DNA of 64,000 nucleotides, taken from Dyadobacter frigoris. GTDB taxonomy: Bacteria > Bacteroidota > Bacteroidia > Cytophagales > Spirosomataceae. The DNA is taken from assembly GCF_005280585.1 (NCBI RefSeq), contig NZ_SZVO01000005.1, forward strand, positions 62,001 through 126,000. The letters run 5' to 3'. The position numbers and the translations under genes are program-made. This document shows, piece by piece, positions 44,598 through 52,960 of this stretch (its first letter is position 1; every line of letters starts with the position of its first letter). Under the pieces are notes generated by a model. That model was not told the DNA's origin. It searched no databases and worked only from the letters and a program-made list of their open reading frames with translations.

Positions 44598-46298
44598 TTA
44601 AGGTATTGTAATGCTTTTCAATATTCCGCCGGTGACTTCATCTCCATTCACTTTTACAACGCCTAAATCGTAAGATCCCGGAAGCAGTGATGAAAATGGC
44701 ACTTCAACATTGGAACCATTAAAATATTGCCTGAATATATTTCTTCCCGCATATTTGTTCTGTTCCAGTTTGAACAAATACAGCTGATCTTTATTTTTCA
44801 CAAATGCATACTGACCTGTATTTGAACTTAATCTGGCAGTAGAATCCTGAATCAGGATTTTCCCGTCCAGCGTTGTGGCCCAAACATCAAAATTTGCCGG
44901 GACAGCTGTTTGTATCCTGTTTATCTCAGTAACAAGATGATTTGTTTCGGCCGGATACTTGTAAATATTCATAGCCACCATTTCTTTCATTAAAATATCG
45001 ACGTATTTGGCACCAGCTGAAAACGGTACGTGCCCTAATCCATATCCGTTGAAATTCTGATTGTATCCGTTAATCGAAAGATATTTCTTCCGTTCCTGAA
45101 TCACTGGCAAATAACTGTAAATAGAAAAACACCAGATTAAAAGACTCAAAACGATAGCAAGTTGAAATCCTCTTTCCTGCAAATTGATTTTCACCGTTGA
45201 TGAAATAAAAGACAGATATGCAATGATCAGGAAAAGTGCCGGATACATTTTGTAATTACTTACGATCATCACAAAAAAACCAAATCTCGGCCTTAACAAT
45301 CCGATTACCAGCGCATTCATCAACAGAAAAATAAGTATCCCCAATAGAAACTCCTGAAATGATTTCCGCCCTTTTTCATTGACGGAAAAAGTATCAACAA
45401 ATTCCGGTAGTTTTTGGGAGTTATTGAAGGTCTTTTTAAACCAGGATAAAACAAGTGTCAAAAGCCAGATTCCGATCCAGACCATTACAGCCAGCCCCAT
45501 AATGACGGGAAGAACCGATCTGGTCACAATTGTTTTTTCAGGAAAAAAGTCGAACAGACCGCCCAGAAAAGCAAAGAAACCAAGGAATGAAAGATGAGGG
45601 TATTGCTTGAAATAGGCGATGCTGCTTTCGTTGCCCTGGGTTGTTAAACCGAAAAAATAAAATCCAATGGCCGCAGCACCCGTAATGCACCAGATTCCGA
45701 GAAGCTTATAATTTGATCGTAAAATCAGGATCACAGCTCCTGAAACCCAGACAAAAATCCCATTGCTCATGGAATACGTCGCGCAAACGGCAGCCAAAAG
45801 TGCCCAGCCAAAACGATTTCTGGCAAGCAATAACATGGAAAGGCTTACAAAAAAAATAACCGGCTGATGCTGAAGGCTGCAAATGGCCCAAAGAAAAACC
45901 AGGTGATATTGCAGTTGGAACAATAAAAAAGGTACCGGTAAAAAATACCACCCTTTTAATTTACTGTCTCTGAAAGATGTCCAGAAAAGCCACAAAGTTC
46001 CGAGTGTAAAACAAGCTCCTGCAATATGAAGAAACGTAAAATTCAGATGTCCGGTAATACTGTAATAAAACAAGGTAACCAGCTTACCAATCACCATCCG
46101 GTGTTCATTGTTTGGCTGAAAAAGCAATCGTAAATGATCCGACAGAGACGCACTATTGATCCATTGACGAAGAAAATCCGGGAATGGATCAAAATCATCA
46201 TACCAGGGTACGTTTACGGAATTATTCAGGATAACAAATACCCAAAAAACAATAGGTATAGCTACTAAACCACTAAGTATCAGTTTATTTTTATTCAC
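44598..46298 (-). CDS. Polytopic membrane protein, GT-C-like by shape
   Basis: A protein of about 566 residues. I take the GTG at 46298 as start, since it overlaps the preceding stop in a GTGA, giving translational coupling; the longer frame to 46349 would overlap by 55 nt. It has about 11 hydrophobic segments and, after the first, a loop with VPWYDDFDPFPDFLRQWI. Acidic residues in that loop are the usual place of the catalytic Asp in GT-C glycosyltransferases. A soluble extracytoplasmic domain of about 140 residues closes the protein. The family is not recognised. Its place beside a GtrB-like gene fits a GtrC-like transferase using the lipid-linked sugar. Confidence 0.78.
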   Translation of the reverse strand: MNKNKLILSGLVAIPIVFWVFVILNNSVNVPWYDDFDPFPDFLRQWINSASLSDHLRLLFQPNNEHRMVIGKLVTLFYYSITGHLNFTFLHIAGACFTLGTLWLFWTSFRDSKLKGWYFLPVPFLLFQLQYHLVFLWAICSLQHQPVIFFVSLSMLLLARNRFGWALLAAVCATYSMSNGIFVWVSGAVILILRSNYKLLGIWCITGAAAIGFYFFGLTTQGNESSIAYFKQYPHLSFLGFFAFLGGLFDFFPEKTIVTRSVLPVIMGLAVMVWIGIWLLTLVLSWFKKTFNNSQKLPEFVDTFSVNEKGRKSFQEFLLGILIFLLMNALVIGLLRPRFGFFVMIVSNYKMYPALFLIIAYLSFISSTVKINLQERGFQLAIVLSLLIWCFSIYSYLPVIQERKKYLSINGYNQNFNGYGLGHVPFSAGAKYVDILMKEMVAMNIYKYPAETNHLVTEINRIQTAVPANFDVWATTLDGKILIQDSTARLSSNTGQYAFVKNKDQLYLFKLEQNKYAGRNIFRQYFNGSNVEVPFSSLLPGSYDLGVVKVNGDEVTGGILKSITIP

Positions 46299-47707
46299 TT
46301 TGTTTCTTTCATAATGATAGCCTCTTTTCCAAAATAACCTGCCATACATTTATTCCACCAATGGTCCCGGTTCGTTTTAATATCATCAAAATAAAGAGAC
46401 GAAGGTCTGGTTTTGATTGGAGGTAAATAAACGATACGGGTCTTTGAATTCTGGATCATGGCATATCGCTCATCCGTTTCTCTGCTAAAAGCAGCAGCTC
46501 TTCCTTTCAATAAATCCGAATAAATCATTTTTACATTAGCACTGCGAAAGAAAGAAAAGGCAATGGAAATGACCAATAACGAATAAAGTACACCATAACG
46601 AAGAAACGATAATGGAAAATTCGGTGCATATCGTTTATGGAAATAATGGAATATAACCCCGATCACATAAAACCATCCGATAAGGAAAAACAGATAAACA
46701 CAGTTTACGGCGCGTAAGGAAGGTTCTATTCCTATACCATAATACGATGGAAATATCTGACCTGCTAATACGCCAATATAAAGTAAAATGGCAAACCAGA
46801 CCGGCATGGAAAAATAATTGCGCGCTCCAACAGAAATCTTTGAAAGGACAATAACCCATGCCATGGAAAAAATCAGTAGCGGGGTTTTAAATATCCAGGC
46901 GAAACTTAAAATCGCCAGTTGCTTAAATGATGAAACTACTGAAAATACGATGTTTCTGCTTAGTGGATTTCCATCCAGACGCGCCTGATTTCCGGGAGCT
47001 GCCAGGAACAAATAAATTGATAAAGCCCCCACAATCAGCAGACTCATCATTAAGCCATCAATTTTTCTATGAAAAACAAGCCTGTAAAACCATAATGCAC
47101 CCAGCAGCATCACCATAATAATCAGGTTGGTTTCACTGCAACCAATAATAGCAAAAACCAGAAAGTTGGCTAATACGGCAAGCAATTTCTTTTTTGTATC
47201 CTGACGATACCAGTCCAATACCACAGTAACCCATAACAATGTGAGAATATTCGGTACTGTGTAAGTAACAAAAGCTGCCATCCAGTAGAAGCCTTCCACA
47301 ATACTTGCCATTTTCAGGATGTAAAGGAAAAAGACAACACCTGCAAAACCAAGATGTGCAGCACGCGATAAAGTGGGTGTAAGATGCCGGAACAAATTGT
47401 ACAAAGCAAACAACATCGCCGCAAATAAAACCACAGGAATCACTTTAAATCCGGTAATGGAGTGAAACAACAGGGGGTTGGAATGATTCAGGAAAATACC
47501 AAAATAACGGCCCGTCCAACCTGAATAATAAAAATTCATGGCTTCCAGCCAACTGTATTTGAAAACCGTATCGATATAGCAATAATCGTCGGCGGGCGAC
47601 GGATGATTAAAATAAGATAATGCCAGCAATGGTAAAAGCACGCTTAACAAAAGAAGCATGTTTATTGAATTGCCCACTGTGCGGTATTTTTTATAAAATC
47701 TATTCAT
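46295..47707 (-). CDS. Polytopic membrane protein of the DUF6056 type
   Basis: A protein of about 470 residues from the ATG at 47707, which overlaps the glycosyltransferase stop by 8 nt; a TTG at 47722 is an alternative. It has about 11 hydrophobic segments. The first loop has NHPSPADDYCYIDTVFKYSW, an acidic ADDYC block typical of the DUF6056 group and of GT-C enzymes in general. A short soluble tail follows (YLPPIKTRPSSLYFDDIKTN). It is similar in plan to the next protein in the operon, so the two may be parallel transferases each paired with one GT2 enzyme. Confidence 0.8.
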   Translation of the reverse strand: MNRFYKKYRTVGNSINMLLLLSVLLPLLALSYFNHPSPADDYCYIDTVFKYSWLEAMNFYYSGWTGRYFGIFLNHSNPLLFHSITGFKVIPVVLFAAMLFALYNLFRHLTPTLSRAAHLGFAGVVFFLYILKMASIVEGFYWMAAFVTYTVPNILTLLWVTVVLDWYRQDTKKKLLAVLANFLVFAIIGCSETNLIIMVMLLGALWFYRLVFHRKIDGLMMSLLIVGALSIYLFLAAPGNQARLDGNPLSRNIVFSVVSSFKQLAILSFAWIFKTPLLIFSMAWVIVLSKISVGARNYFSMPVWFAILLYIGVLAGQIFPSYYGIGIEPSLRAVNCVYLFFLIGWFYVIGVIFHYFHKRYAPNFPLSFLRYGVLYSLLVISIAFSFFRSANVKMIYSDLLKGRAAAFSRETDERYAMIQNSKTRIVYLPPIKTRPSSLYFDDIKTNRDHWWNKCMAGYFGKEAIIMKETK

Positions 47708-48650
47708 TAATTGTTTTTTCAATAATGTAGCGTGGACGACCTTTTACTTCTTCATATATTTTCCCGATATATTCGCCGATTAATCCCAGCGCCATCATAT
47801 TGGAGCCGCTGAAAAAAGTGAGCGGTAACATGGTGGAAGTCCAGCCCGGAACCGTATGTCCGATGATATAGGAAAGGAAAATATAAGCCACGATGACCAT
47901 GGCGACCATAAAATTAAAAACGCCAAAGTAAAGCACGAGCCGCATTGGAAAGGTAGAAAAGGAAGTGATCCCGTTCCAGGCAAAAAGCAGCATTTTACTT
48001 AACGGGTACTTCGTCTCACCCGCTGCACGTTCCAGACGATCGTAAATCACTTTATCGTTCCTGAAACCGACCAGCGGAACAATGCCGCGAAGGAACATAT
48101 TAATTTCCTTGAAATTGCCAAGTTCCTGAAGGACCCGGCGATCCATCAACCGAAAATCAGCATGGTTAAATACGACCGGCACACCCATTTTCTGCATAAT
48201 GACATAAAAACTTTCTGCCGAAACACGTTTGAACCAGGTATCAGAGCTTCTGTCGCCTCTCACACCATAAACCACCATAGCACCTTCCCTGTGTTTTTCA
48301 ATCATGGAAGTGATTGCATTGATATCATCCTGCAAGTCGGCGTCGATGGTGATAAAGCAGTCGAACTCGTCAATATATTTTTCCAGACCGGCCATAATTG
48401 CACTCTGGTGACCGAAATTCCTGGAAAGCTTGACACCAATAATCGTATCATCCCGCTCGCACAATTCTTCGATAATATCCCAGGTTTTATCCCGGCTGCC
48501 GTCATTTACAAAACAGATTTTGCTATCCGGCGCAATAAGTCCCCGCTCCTTGATACCAGCATAATAAGCTTTAAGCGTTGAATATGTCAGATTCAAAATC
48601 GCCTCCTCATTGTAACATGGTACTACTAAAAGTAAACGGGATAAATTCAT
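47700..48650 (-). CDS. GtrB/DPM1-like family 2 glycosyltransferase, first gene of the operon
   Basis: A 316-residue GT2 enzyme. Key blocks are LLLVVPCYNEEAIL, CFVNDGSRDKTWDII, GVKLSRNFGHQSAIMAGL and the metal site FITIDADLQDDINA. Two transmembrane hairpins follow near residues 235-260 and 272-295. It is a paralogue of the enzyme at 43579, sharing the full fold, and should transfer a sugar to a polyprenyl phosphate at the inner face of the membrane. The operon begins here. A TATTTTTG -7-like box lies about 22-30 nt upstream without a good -33 element. Confidence 0.94.
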   Translation of the reverse strand: MNLSRLLLVVPCYNEEAILNLTYSTLKAYYAGIKERGLIAPDSKICFVNDGSRDKTWDIIEELCERDDTIIGVKLSRNFGHQSAIMAGLEKYIDEFDCFITIDADLQDDINAITSMIEKHREGAMVVYGVRGDRSSDTWFKRVSAESFYVIMQKMGVPVVFNHADFRLMDRRVLQELGNFKEINMFLRGIVPLVGFRNDKVIYDRLERAAGETKYPLSKMLLFAWNGITSFSTFPMRLVLYFGVFNFMVAMVIVAYIFLSYIIGHTVPGWTSTMLPLTFFSGSNMMALGLIGEYIGKIYEEVKGRPRYIIEKTINE

Positions 48651-48672
48651 GTGTTCAAATTTGTTGATGCGA

Positions 48673-48680
48673 CAAAAATA
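48673..48680 (-). promoter_or_regulatory. Possible -7 element of the glycan operon
   Basis: TATTTTTG on the minus strand, fitting TAnnTTTG, 22 nt before the ATG at 48650. No TTG is found 19-21 nt further upstream, so it is a partial promoter match only. It lies inside the short gap after the EamA gene. Confidence 0.3.
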
Positions 48681-48695
48681 GTAGTTATATGTTAA

Positions 48696-49604
48696 TTAAG
48701 TAGTTTTTGTCGTTTTTTGAAAAGTTATTCCGTTTAATATGGGGTACAAAAGTACTGCGAGCAGGATTAAAACTGTTCCCATATAAAAACCCTGTGTCAT
48801 TCTTTCCTTTTCTCCAAAATAGAAAAAAGCCAGTGCAATCCCATAAACCGGCTCGAGATTGATCGTCAGATTAATGAGGTAGGCCGAAAACTGTTTCATA
48901 AGCTGAGTAGCCATTGTGCTCGCATAAACGGTACATATCCATGCCAGAAACAAAATCCAGATCCAATCCTGTCCTTGCGGCCAAACCGGCATATTGTTTG
49001 TCCAACCCTGCGATTCTGCAATAATCAGGAACAGCAAAGAAAATAAACTGGCCCCGACCATTTCATAAAAAGTTATTGTAAAAGCATCAATCCGCTGAAC
49101 TAATCTGCTATTTGCAACCGTGAACATGGCAGCCAGTAATGCCGAGGCAAGTGCCAGGCCCAACCCTAATGCATGATCAAATTCAAAACGAAAAACGACA
49201 TATAATCCTGCAAAAGCCAATATTCCCAAACCAACTTCCAACGGTTTTATGGGCCGACGATTAACCAAAGGTTCTATTAAACTTGTCCAGAGTGAAGTTG
49301 TGGCCATTCCGGCCAGACAAACCGATGCGGTGGAAACACGTGCGGCGGCAAAAAAAAGTATCCAGTGAGATGATAAAATACATCCAACAAAAAACATTCT
49401 GCGAAGATCTGCGCCTGTAACGTCAAATTTCTTTTTCTTAACAAGCATCACAACAGCCAAACCCAAAGCAGCCAGAAATGTTCTGTAAAAAACCAGCGCT
49501 ATGGGAGAAACCGAAACCATCAGACCGACTATGGCTGTAAAACCCCAGATCATCACCAGAAAATGCAGATGTAAATAAGACCTGAAAGTTGTTGATGTGA
49601 ACAT
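48696..49604 (-). CDS. EamA/DMT superfamily transporter
   Basis: A 302-residue carrier of the drug/metabolite transporter superfamily, with ten hydrophobic segments made of two EamA repeats. The ATG at 49604 (MFTSTTFRSYLHLHFLVMIWGFTA) lies 4 nt after the LptF/G stop codon and matches the family's N-terminus; the frame to 49679 overlaps the upstream gene and is not needed. Conserved features are GFTAIVGLMVSVSP, ALVFYRTFLAALGL and, in repeat two, TINLEPVYGIALAFFYFGE. Members export amino acids or other metabolites; the substrate is unknown. It is the third gene of the mntR-lptF/G-eamA run. Confidence 0.88.
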   Translation of the reverse strand: MFTSTTFRSYLHLHFLVMIWGFTAIVGLMVSVSPIALVFYRTFLAALGLAVVMLVKKKKFDVTGADLRRMFFVGCILSSHWILFFAAARVSTASVCLAGMATTSLWTSLIEPLVNRRPIKPLEVGLGILAFAGLYVVFRFEFDHALGLGLALASALLAAMFTVANSRLVQRIDAFTITFYEMVGASLFSLLFLIIAESQGWTNNMPVWPQGQDWIWILFLAWICTVYASTMATQLMKQFSAYLINLTINLEPVYGIALAFFYFGEKERMTQGFYMGTVLILLAVLLYPILNGITFQKTTKTT

Positions 49605-49608
49605 AAAA

Positions 49609-50691
49609 TTATCTTGGTAATGTTTTATACAGCAACAATCCGATGAATGAAAATACAATATTGGGCAGCCAAACCGCAAATAATGTACTTACCGTCCCCG
49701 CTTCTGCCACTCCTTTTGACAAAAGAAAAAAGAGAATATAAATAAATGCCAGCATAAATCCGAGTGCAATTTGCCAGCCAACACCTCGCCTGCTTTTTCG
49801 GGCCGAAACGATTACACCAATGGAAGTTAGAATTAAAATAGCAAATGGCTGGGTAAAACGAACGTATTTTTCAATCAGATAAACTTCCAGTCCGTCGGCT
49901 CCCCTGCTTCGAAGTAAGTCAATATAATTATTTAATTCCGGCAGTGTGAAGGTTTCGTAAAGGTTAAAATCGCTTTCAAAATCTTTTGGAGAAAGATTGA
50001 TCGTCGTGTCCATGTCCTTGGGATAGCTCAGATTTTCCCTCAAACTGTCAATAGTTCTTACCTGAATATTCTGAAGCTGCCATTTTTGACTTTTTTGCTG
50101 CCAGACAATCTTATCTGCGGAAAGTTTCTGAAGAAGTTTATTTCCTTTGATCGTTTCCATAGTAAATTTATTCCCTGTTTTGGTAGCATTGTTATAACTT
50201 TCCAAGTAGGCATACACATCGGGGGCAATTGTTATATGAACATTGCGGCCACTATATGTAAACTCATTTTTGACATAGATTTTTTCAAAAGTATTCCTGA
50301 TTTTATTCGCTTTTGGCAAAATCCAGCCCACCTGAACAAAAGTTACCGCACCAAGTACCGAAGCACCGATCAGATAAGGCAATAAAATTCTCCCAAAACT
50401 GATTCCACTGCTCAGCATGGCCACAATTTCCGTCCTGGCCGCAATCCTTGATGTGAAGAAAACGGTAGCAATAAAAACCATCAGCGGACTGATATAATTG
50501 ATCCAGTAAGGAATCAGATTGAGATAATAATCAACCAGGATTTCATTAATTGGCGCTTTCTTTTCAAGAAAATCATCCACCTTTTCTGTATAATCGATCA
50601 TACAAATGATCAGTACGATCACAAAGGCAACGAAAAAATAAGTAATCAGGAAATTCTTGATCAGATAACGATCTAATATTTTCAATCTCAT
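49609..50691 (-). CDS. LptF/LptG family permease (lipopolysaccharide export)
   Basis: A 360-residue inner-membrane protein with three N-terminal helices (about 10-40, 55-75, 98-118), a large beta-jellyroll periplasmic domain (about 130-265), and three C-terminal helices. The start MRLKILDRYLIKNFLITYFFV and PLMVFIATVFFTSRIAARTEIVAMLSSGISF are diagnostic. Together with LptB, LptF and LptG extract lipopolysaccharide from the inner membrane. Only one homologue is here, so the partner must be elsewhere. It begins 13 nt after the DtxR-type regulator gene. Confidence 0.93.
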   Translation of the reverse strand: MRLKILDRYLIKNFLITYFFVAFVIVLIICMIDYTEKVDDFLEKKAPINEILVDYYLNLIPYWINYISPLMVFIATVFFTSRIAARTEIVAMLSSGISFGRILLPYLIGASVLGAVTFVQVGWILPKANKIRNTFEKIYVKNEFTYSGRNVHITIAPDVYAYLESYNNATKTGNKFTMETIKGNKLLQKLSADKIVWQQKSQKWQLQNIQVRTIDSLRENLSYPKDMDTTINLSPKDFESDFNLYETFTLPELNNYIDLLRSRGADGLEVYLIEKYVRFTQPFAILILTSIGVIVSARKSRRGVGWQIALGFMLAFIYILFFLLSKGVAEAGTVSTLFAVWLPNIVFSFIGLLLYKTLPR

Positions 50692-50704
50692 GGCTGGGTA
50701 AGTC

Positions 50705-51367
50705 TCATCGGCGTTGTACTAGTAAATTTTTAGAAACCTCAAGACTTATAAATAACGTTTGTTTATCTTCAATCTGTACAGACGCAGATTTATCATATTC
50801 ATTAATTTCTTTTATTTCCAAAATACACCCAAGCGTAATCCCGGCCCTGTCCAGATGCTGTAAAAACGAAGGCGCATGATCCAGAACGCCCATCATTCTT
50901 ACTTTTTCACCAATTTCAACATCCGTTAAAATCAGATAATCAGGTTCTGTAAGATTACCTTTTGCGTCAGGAATCGGGTCGCCGTGCGGATCAAAACGTG
51001 GATGTCCCAAAAATGAATCCAGACGTTCTACCAGGTGATCCGATGGAATATGTTCCAGTTCTTCTGCAATATCATGCACCTCGTCCCAGCCAAAACCAAG
51101 TTTTTCCACCAAAAACACCTCCCAAAGGCGATGTTTACGGATTACATTGATCGCAACCTTTTCGCCGGATTCCGTCAATCGCACGCCCTGATACTTTTTA
51201 TAATGTATCAATCCCTTTTCCGCAAGCTTGCGAAGCATATCCGTAACGGACGCAGCACGAGTGGAAGTACTTTCTGCCAAAGCATTGGTACTTACTTCAA
51301 GCCCATCACGCCCTGAAAGAGCATGAATAATTTTCAAATAATTTTCTTCTGTGAACGAGTTCTGCAT
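50705..51367 (-). CDS. mntR: DtxR/MntR family metal-dependent transcriptional regulator
   Basis: A 220-residue repressor from the ATG at 51367 (MQNSFTEENYLKII); an upstream in-frame start at 51391 lacks family support. It has a winged-helix domain (1-65; STNALAESTSTRAASVTDMLRKL), a dimerisation domain with metal-binding His and Glu residues (HRLWEVFLVEKLGF, HDIAEELEHIPSDHLVERLD), and an SH3/FeoA-like C-terminal domain. It should bind DNA with Mn2+ or Fe2+ and repress the divergent Nramp gene. The operator-like dyad at 51434 lies in the shared control region. The metal specificity is inferred from the mntH pairing. Confidence 0.93.
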   Translation of the reverse strand: MQNSFTEENYLKIIHALSGRDGLEVSTNALAESTSTRAASVTDMLRKLAEKGLIHYKKYQGVRLTESGEKVAINVIRKHRLWEVFLVEKLGFGWDEVHDIAEELEHIPSDHLVERLDSFLGHPRFDPHGDPIPDAKGNLTEPDYLILTDVEIGEKVRMMGVLDHAPSFLQHLDRAGITLGCILEIKEINEYDKSASVQIEDKQTLFISLEVSKNLLVQRR

Positions 51368-51433
51368 CGTATGTTTATCCCAAAACCTCAATATGTCAGC
51401 AAAAGTACAATTTACTAATCGTATTTAAAAAAA

Positions 51434-51449
51434 TTTAGACCAACCTAAA
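51434..51449. promoter_or_regulatory. Candidate MntR/DtxR operator
   Basis: A 16-bp dyad, TTTAGACCAACCTAAA, whose half-sites TTTAGAC and TTTAGGT fit the DtxR-family TTAGG-like pattern. It lies between the divergent mntR and mntH genes. It is 21 nt before a TATCTTTG -7 box of mntH (51470-51477) and 27 nt beyond the TACTTTTG box of mntR (51400-51407, minus strand), so a bound dimer would block both promoters. Confidence 0.7.
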
Positions 51450-51469
51450 AATTGATTTAAAGAATTCCT

Positions 51470-51477
51470 TATCTTTG
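51470..51477 (+). promoter_or_regulatory. -7 element of mntH
   Basis: TATCTTTG fits the phylum's TAnnTTTG -7 consensus, 41 nt before the ATG at 51518. A TTG occurs at 51452, but with only 15 nt spacing, so recruitment may be weak or activator-dependent. Confidence 0.45.
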
Positions 51478-51517
51478 TTTTCAATAAACCAAATTGTTTA
51501 TTTTAGACATTCGAAAA

Positions 51518-52867
51518 ATGTTTGACAATTTAACTACCAGGGATTCATTGCTTAGAAACATCACAGACGATACCAATAAACTTGCTTCGTTGTCAGAAGT
51601 TCACGCTTCAATAAATATTCCGGAAGGCGCTGGTTTCTGGAAAAAACTGATGGCTTTTACCGGTCCTGGTTTGATGGTAGCTGTTGGTTATATCGATCCG
51701 GGCAACTGGGCCACGGATATTGAAGGCGGTTCCCGTTTTGGCTATACCTTGCTTACGGTCATTCTGGTATCCAATTTATTTGCGATGTTGTTACAGCATC
51801 TGGCTTTAAAGCTGGGTATTGCATCTGGTCGTGATCTGGCGCAGGCATGCCGGGATTATTATTCCAAACCGGTTTCTTTTATTTTATGGATATTGTCGGA
51901 AATAGCCATTGCAGCAACGGATCTGGCAGAAGTAATCGGCTCAGCCATTGCACTAAATTTATTATTCGGCCTGCCGTTAACGGTCGGAATTATTTTCACA
52001 TCACTTGATGTATTGCTTGTTTTATACTTTCAGCAAAAAGGATTCAGGATTATCGAAAGTATTGTTGGCGCTTTGATGGGAATCATTTTGTTAAGCTTCA
52101 TGTACGAGATGATCGTTTCGCAGCCTTCAGTTTCGGGTATGCTGGGGGGACTTCTTCCAAAAACGGAAATCATTACCAATCCGGGAATGCTTTATATCGC
52201 GATCGGGATTTTAGGAGCGACGGTAATGCCGCACAATTTATATCTGCATTCCAGTATTGTCCAGACCAGGAATTTCAAGCGTGATGAAGAAGGTAAAAAA
52301 AGCGCTATCAAATTCGCTACAATCGATTCTACGGTTTCTCTCGGACTTGCATTTTTTATAAACGCTTCGATATTAATTCTCGCCGCAGCAGCCTTTCACC
52401 AAAACGGTCACAGAGAAGTTGCCGATATTACGGACGCATATCATTTGCTCGATCCTTTGCTCGGTGTAAGTTTCGCCGGAATTTTCTTTGCTTTGGCATT
52501 ACTTGCTTCGGGACAAAGCTCAACGTTAACCGGAACCCTCGCCGGTCAGATCGTAATGGAAGGATTTTTAAATATCCGGCTTAAACCCTGGATACGCCGG
52601 TTGATCACCAGAGCTATCGCCATTATTCCTGCCTTGATAATCACTACACTTTATGGTGAAAAAGGTATGGCCGAATTGCTCGTTTTCAGCCAGGTTATAC
52701 TTTCTCTTCAATTAAGCTTTGCTGTGGTGCCTTTGGTGCTGTTCACATCAAACAGCGGAATTATGGGAAAATTTGCCAACTCCAAAGGGCTAATGGTAAT
52801 TAGCTGGGTTATTACTTTAATCATCATTACTCTAAACGGTTACCTGCTTTTCAGGACACTTTTTTAA
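51518..52867 (+). CDS. mntH: Nramp family manganese/divalent metal transporter MntH
   Basis: A 449-residue inner-membrane carrier starting at the ATG at 51518; the TTG at 51494 would add eight residues. Eleven hydrophobic segments are present. The metal-site motifs are DPGNWATD in helix 1 and MPHNLYLHSS in helix 6, both diagnostic of proton-coupled Mn2+/Fe2+ import. The N-terminal tail of about 40 residues is hydrophilic. It is divergent from mntR with a shared operator. Manganese preference is inferred from this pairing rather than read from the protein. Confidence 0.95.
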   Translation: MFDNLTTRDSLLRNITDDTNKLASLSEVHASINIPEGAGFWKKLMAFTGPGLMVAVGYIDPGNWATDIEGGSRFGYTLLTVILVSNLFAMLLQHLALKLGIASGRDLAQACRDYYSKPVSFILWILSEIAIAATDLAEVIGSAIALNLLFGLPLTVGIIFTSLDVLLVLYFQQKGFRIIESIVGALMGIILLSFMYEMIVSQPSVSGMLGGLLPKTEIITNPGMLYIAIGILGATVMPHNLYLHSSIVQTRNFKRDEEGKKSAIKFATIDSTVSLGLAFFINASILILAAAAFHQNGHREVADITDAYHLLDPLLGVSFAGIFFALALLASGQSSTLTGTLAGQIVMEGFLNIRLKPWIRRLITRAIAIIPALIITTLYGEKGMAELLVFSQVILSLQLSFAVVPLVLFTSNSGIMGKFANSKGLMVISWVITLIIITLNGYLLFRTLF

Positions 52868-52960
52868 CTATACGTAACCCTCATTAAATTAAATTTTGCC
52901 CTACAAGTACCTTCTTTGCCTGCGGTTTCCTAACTTTCGCTGTTTTTAGAACAAAAATGA

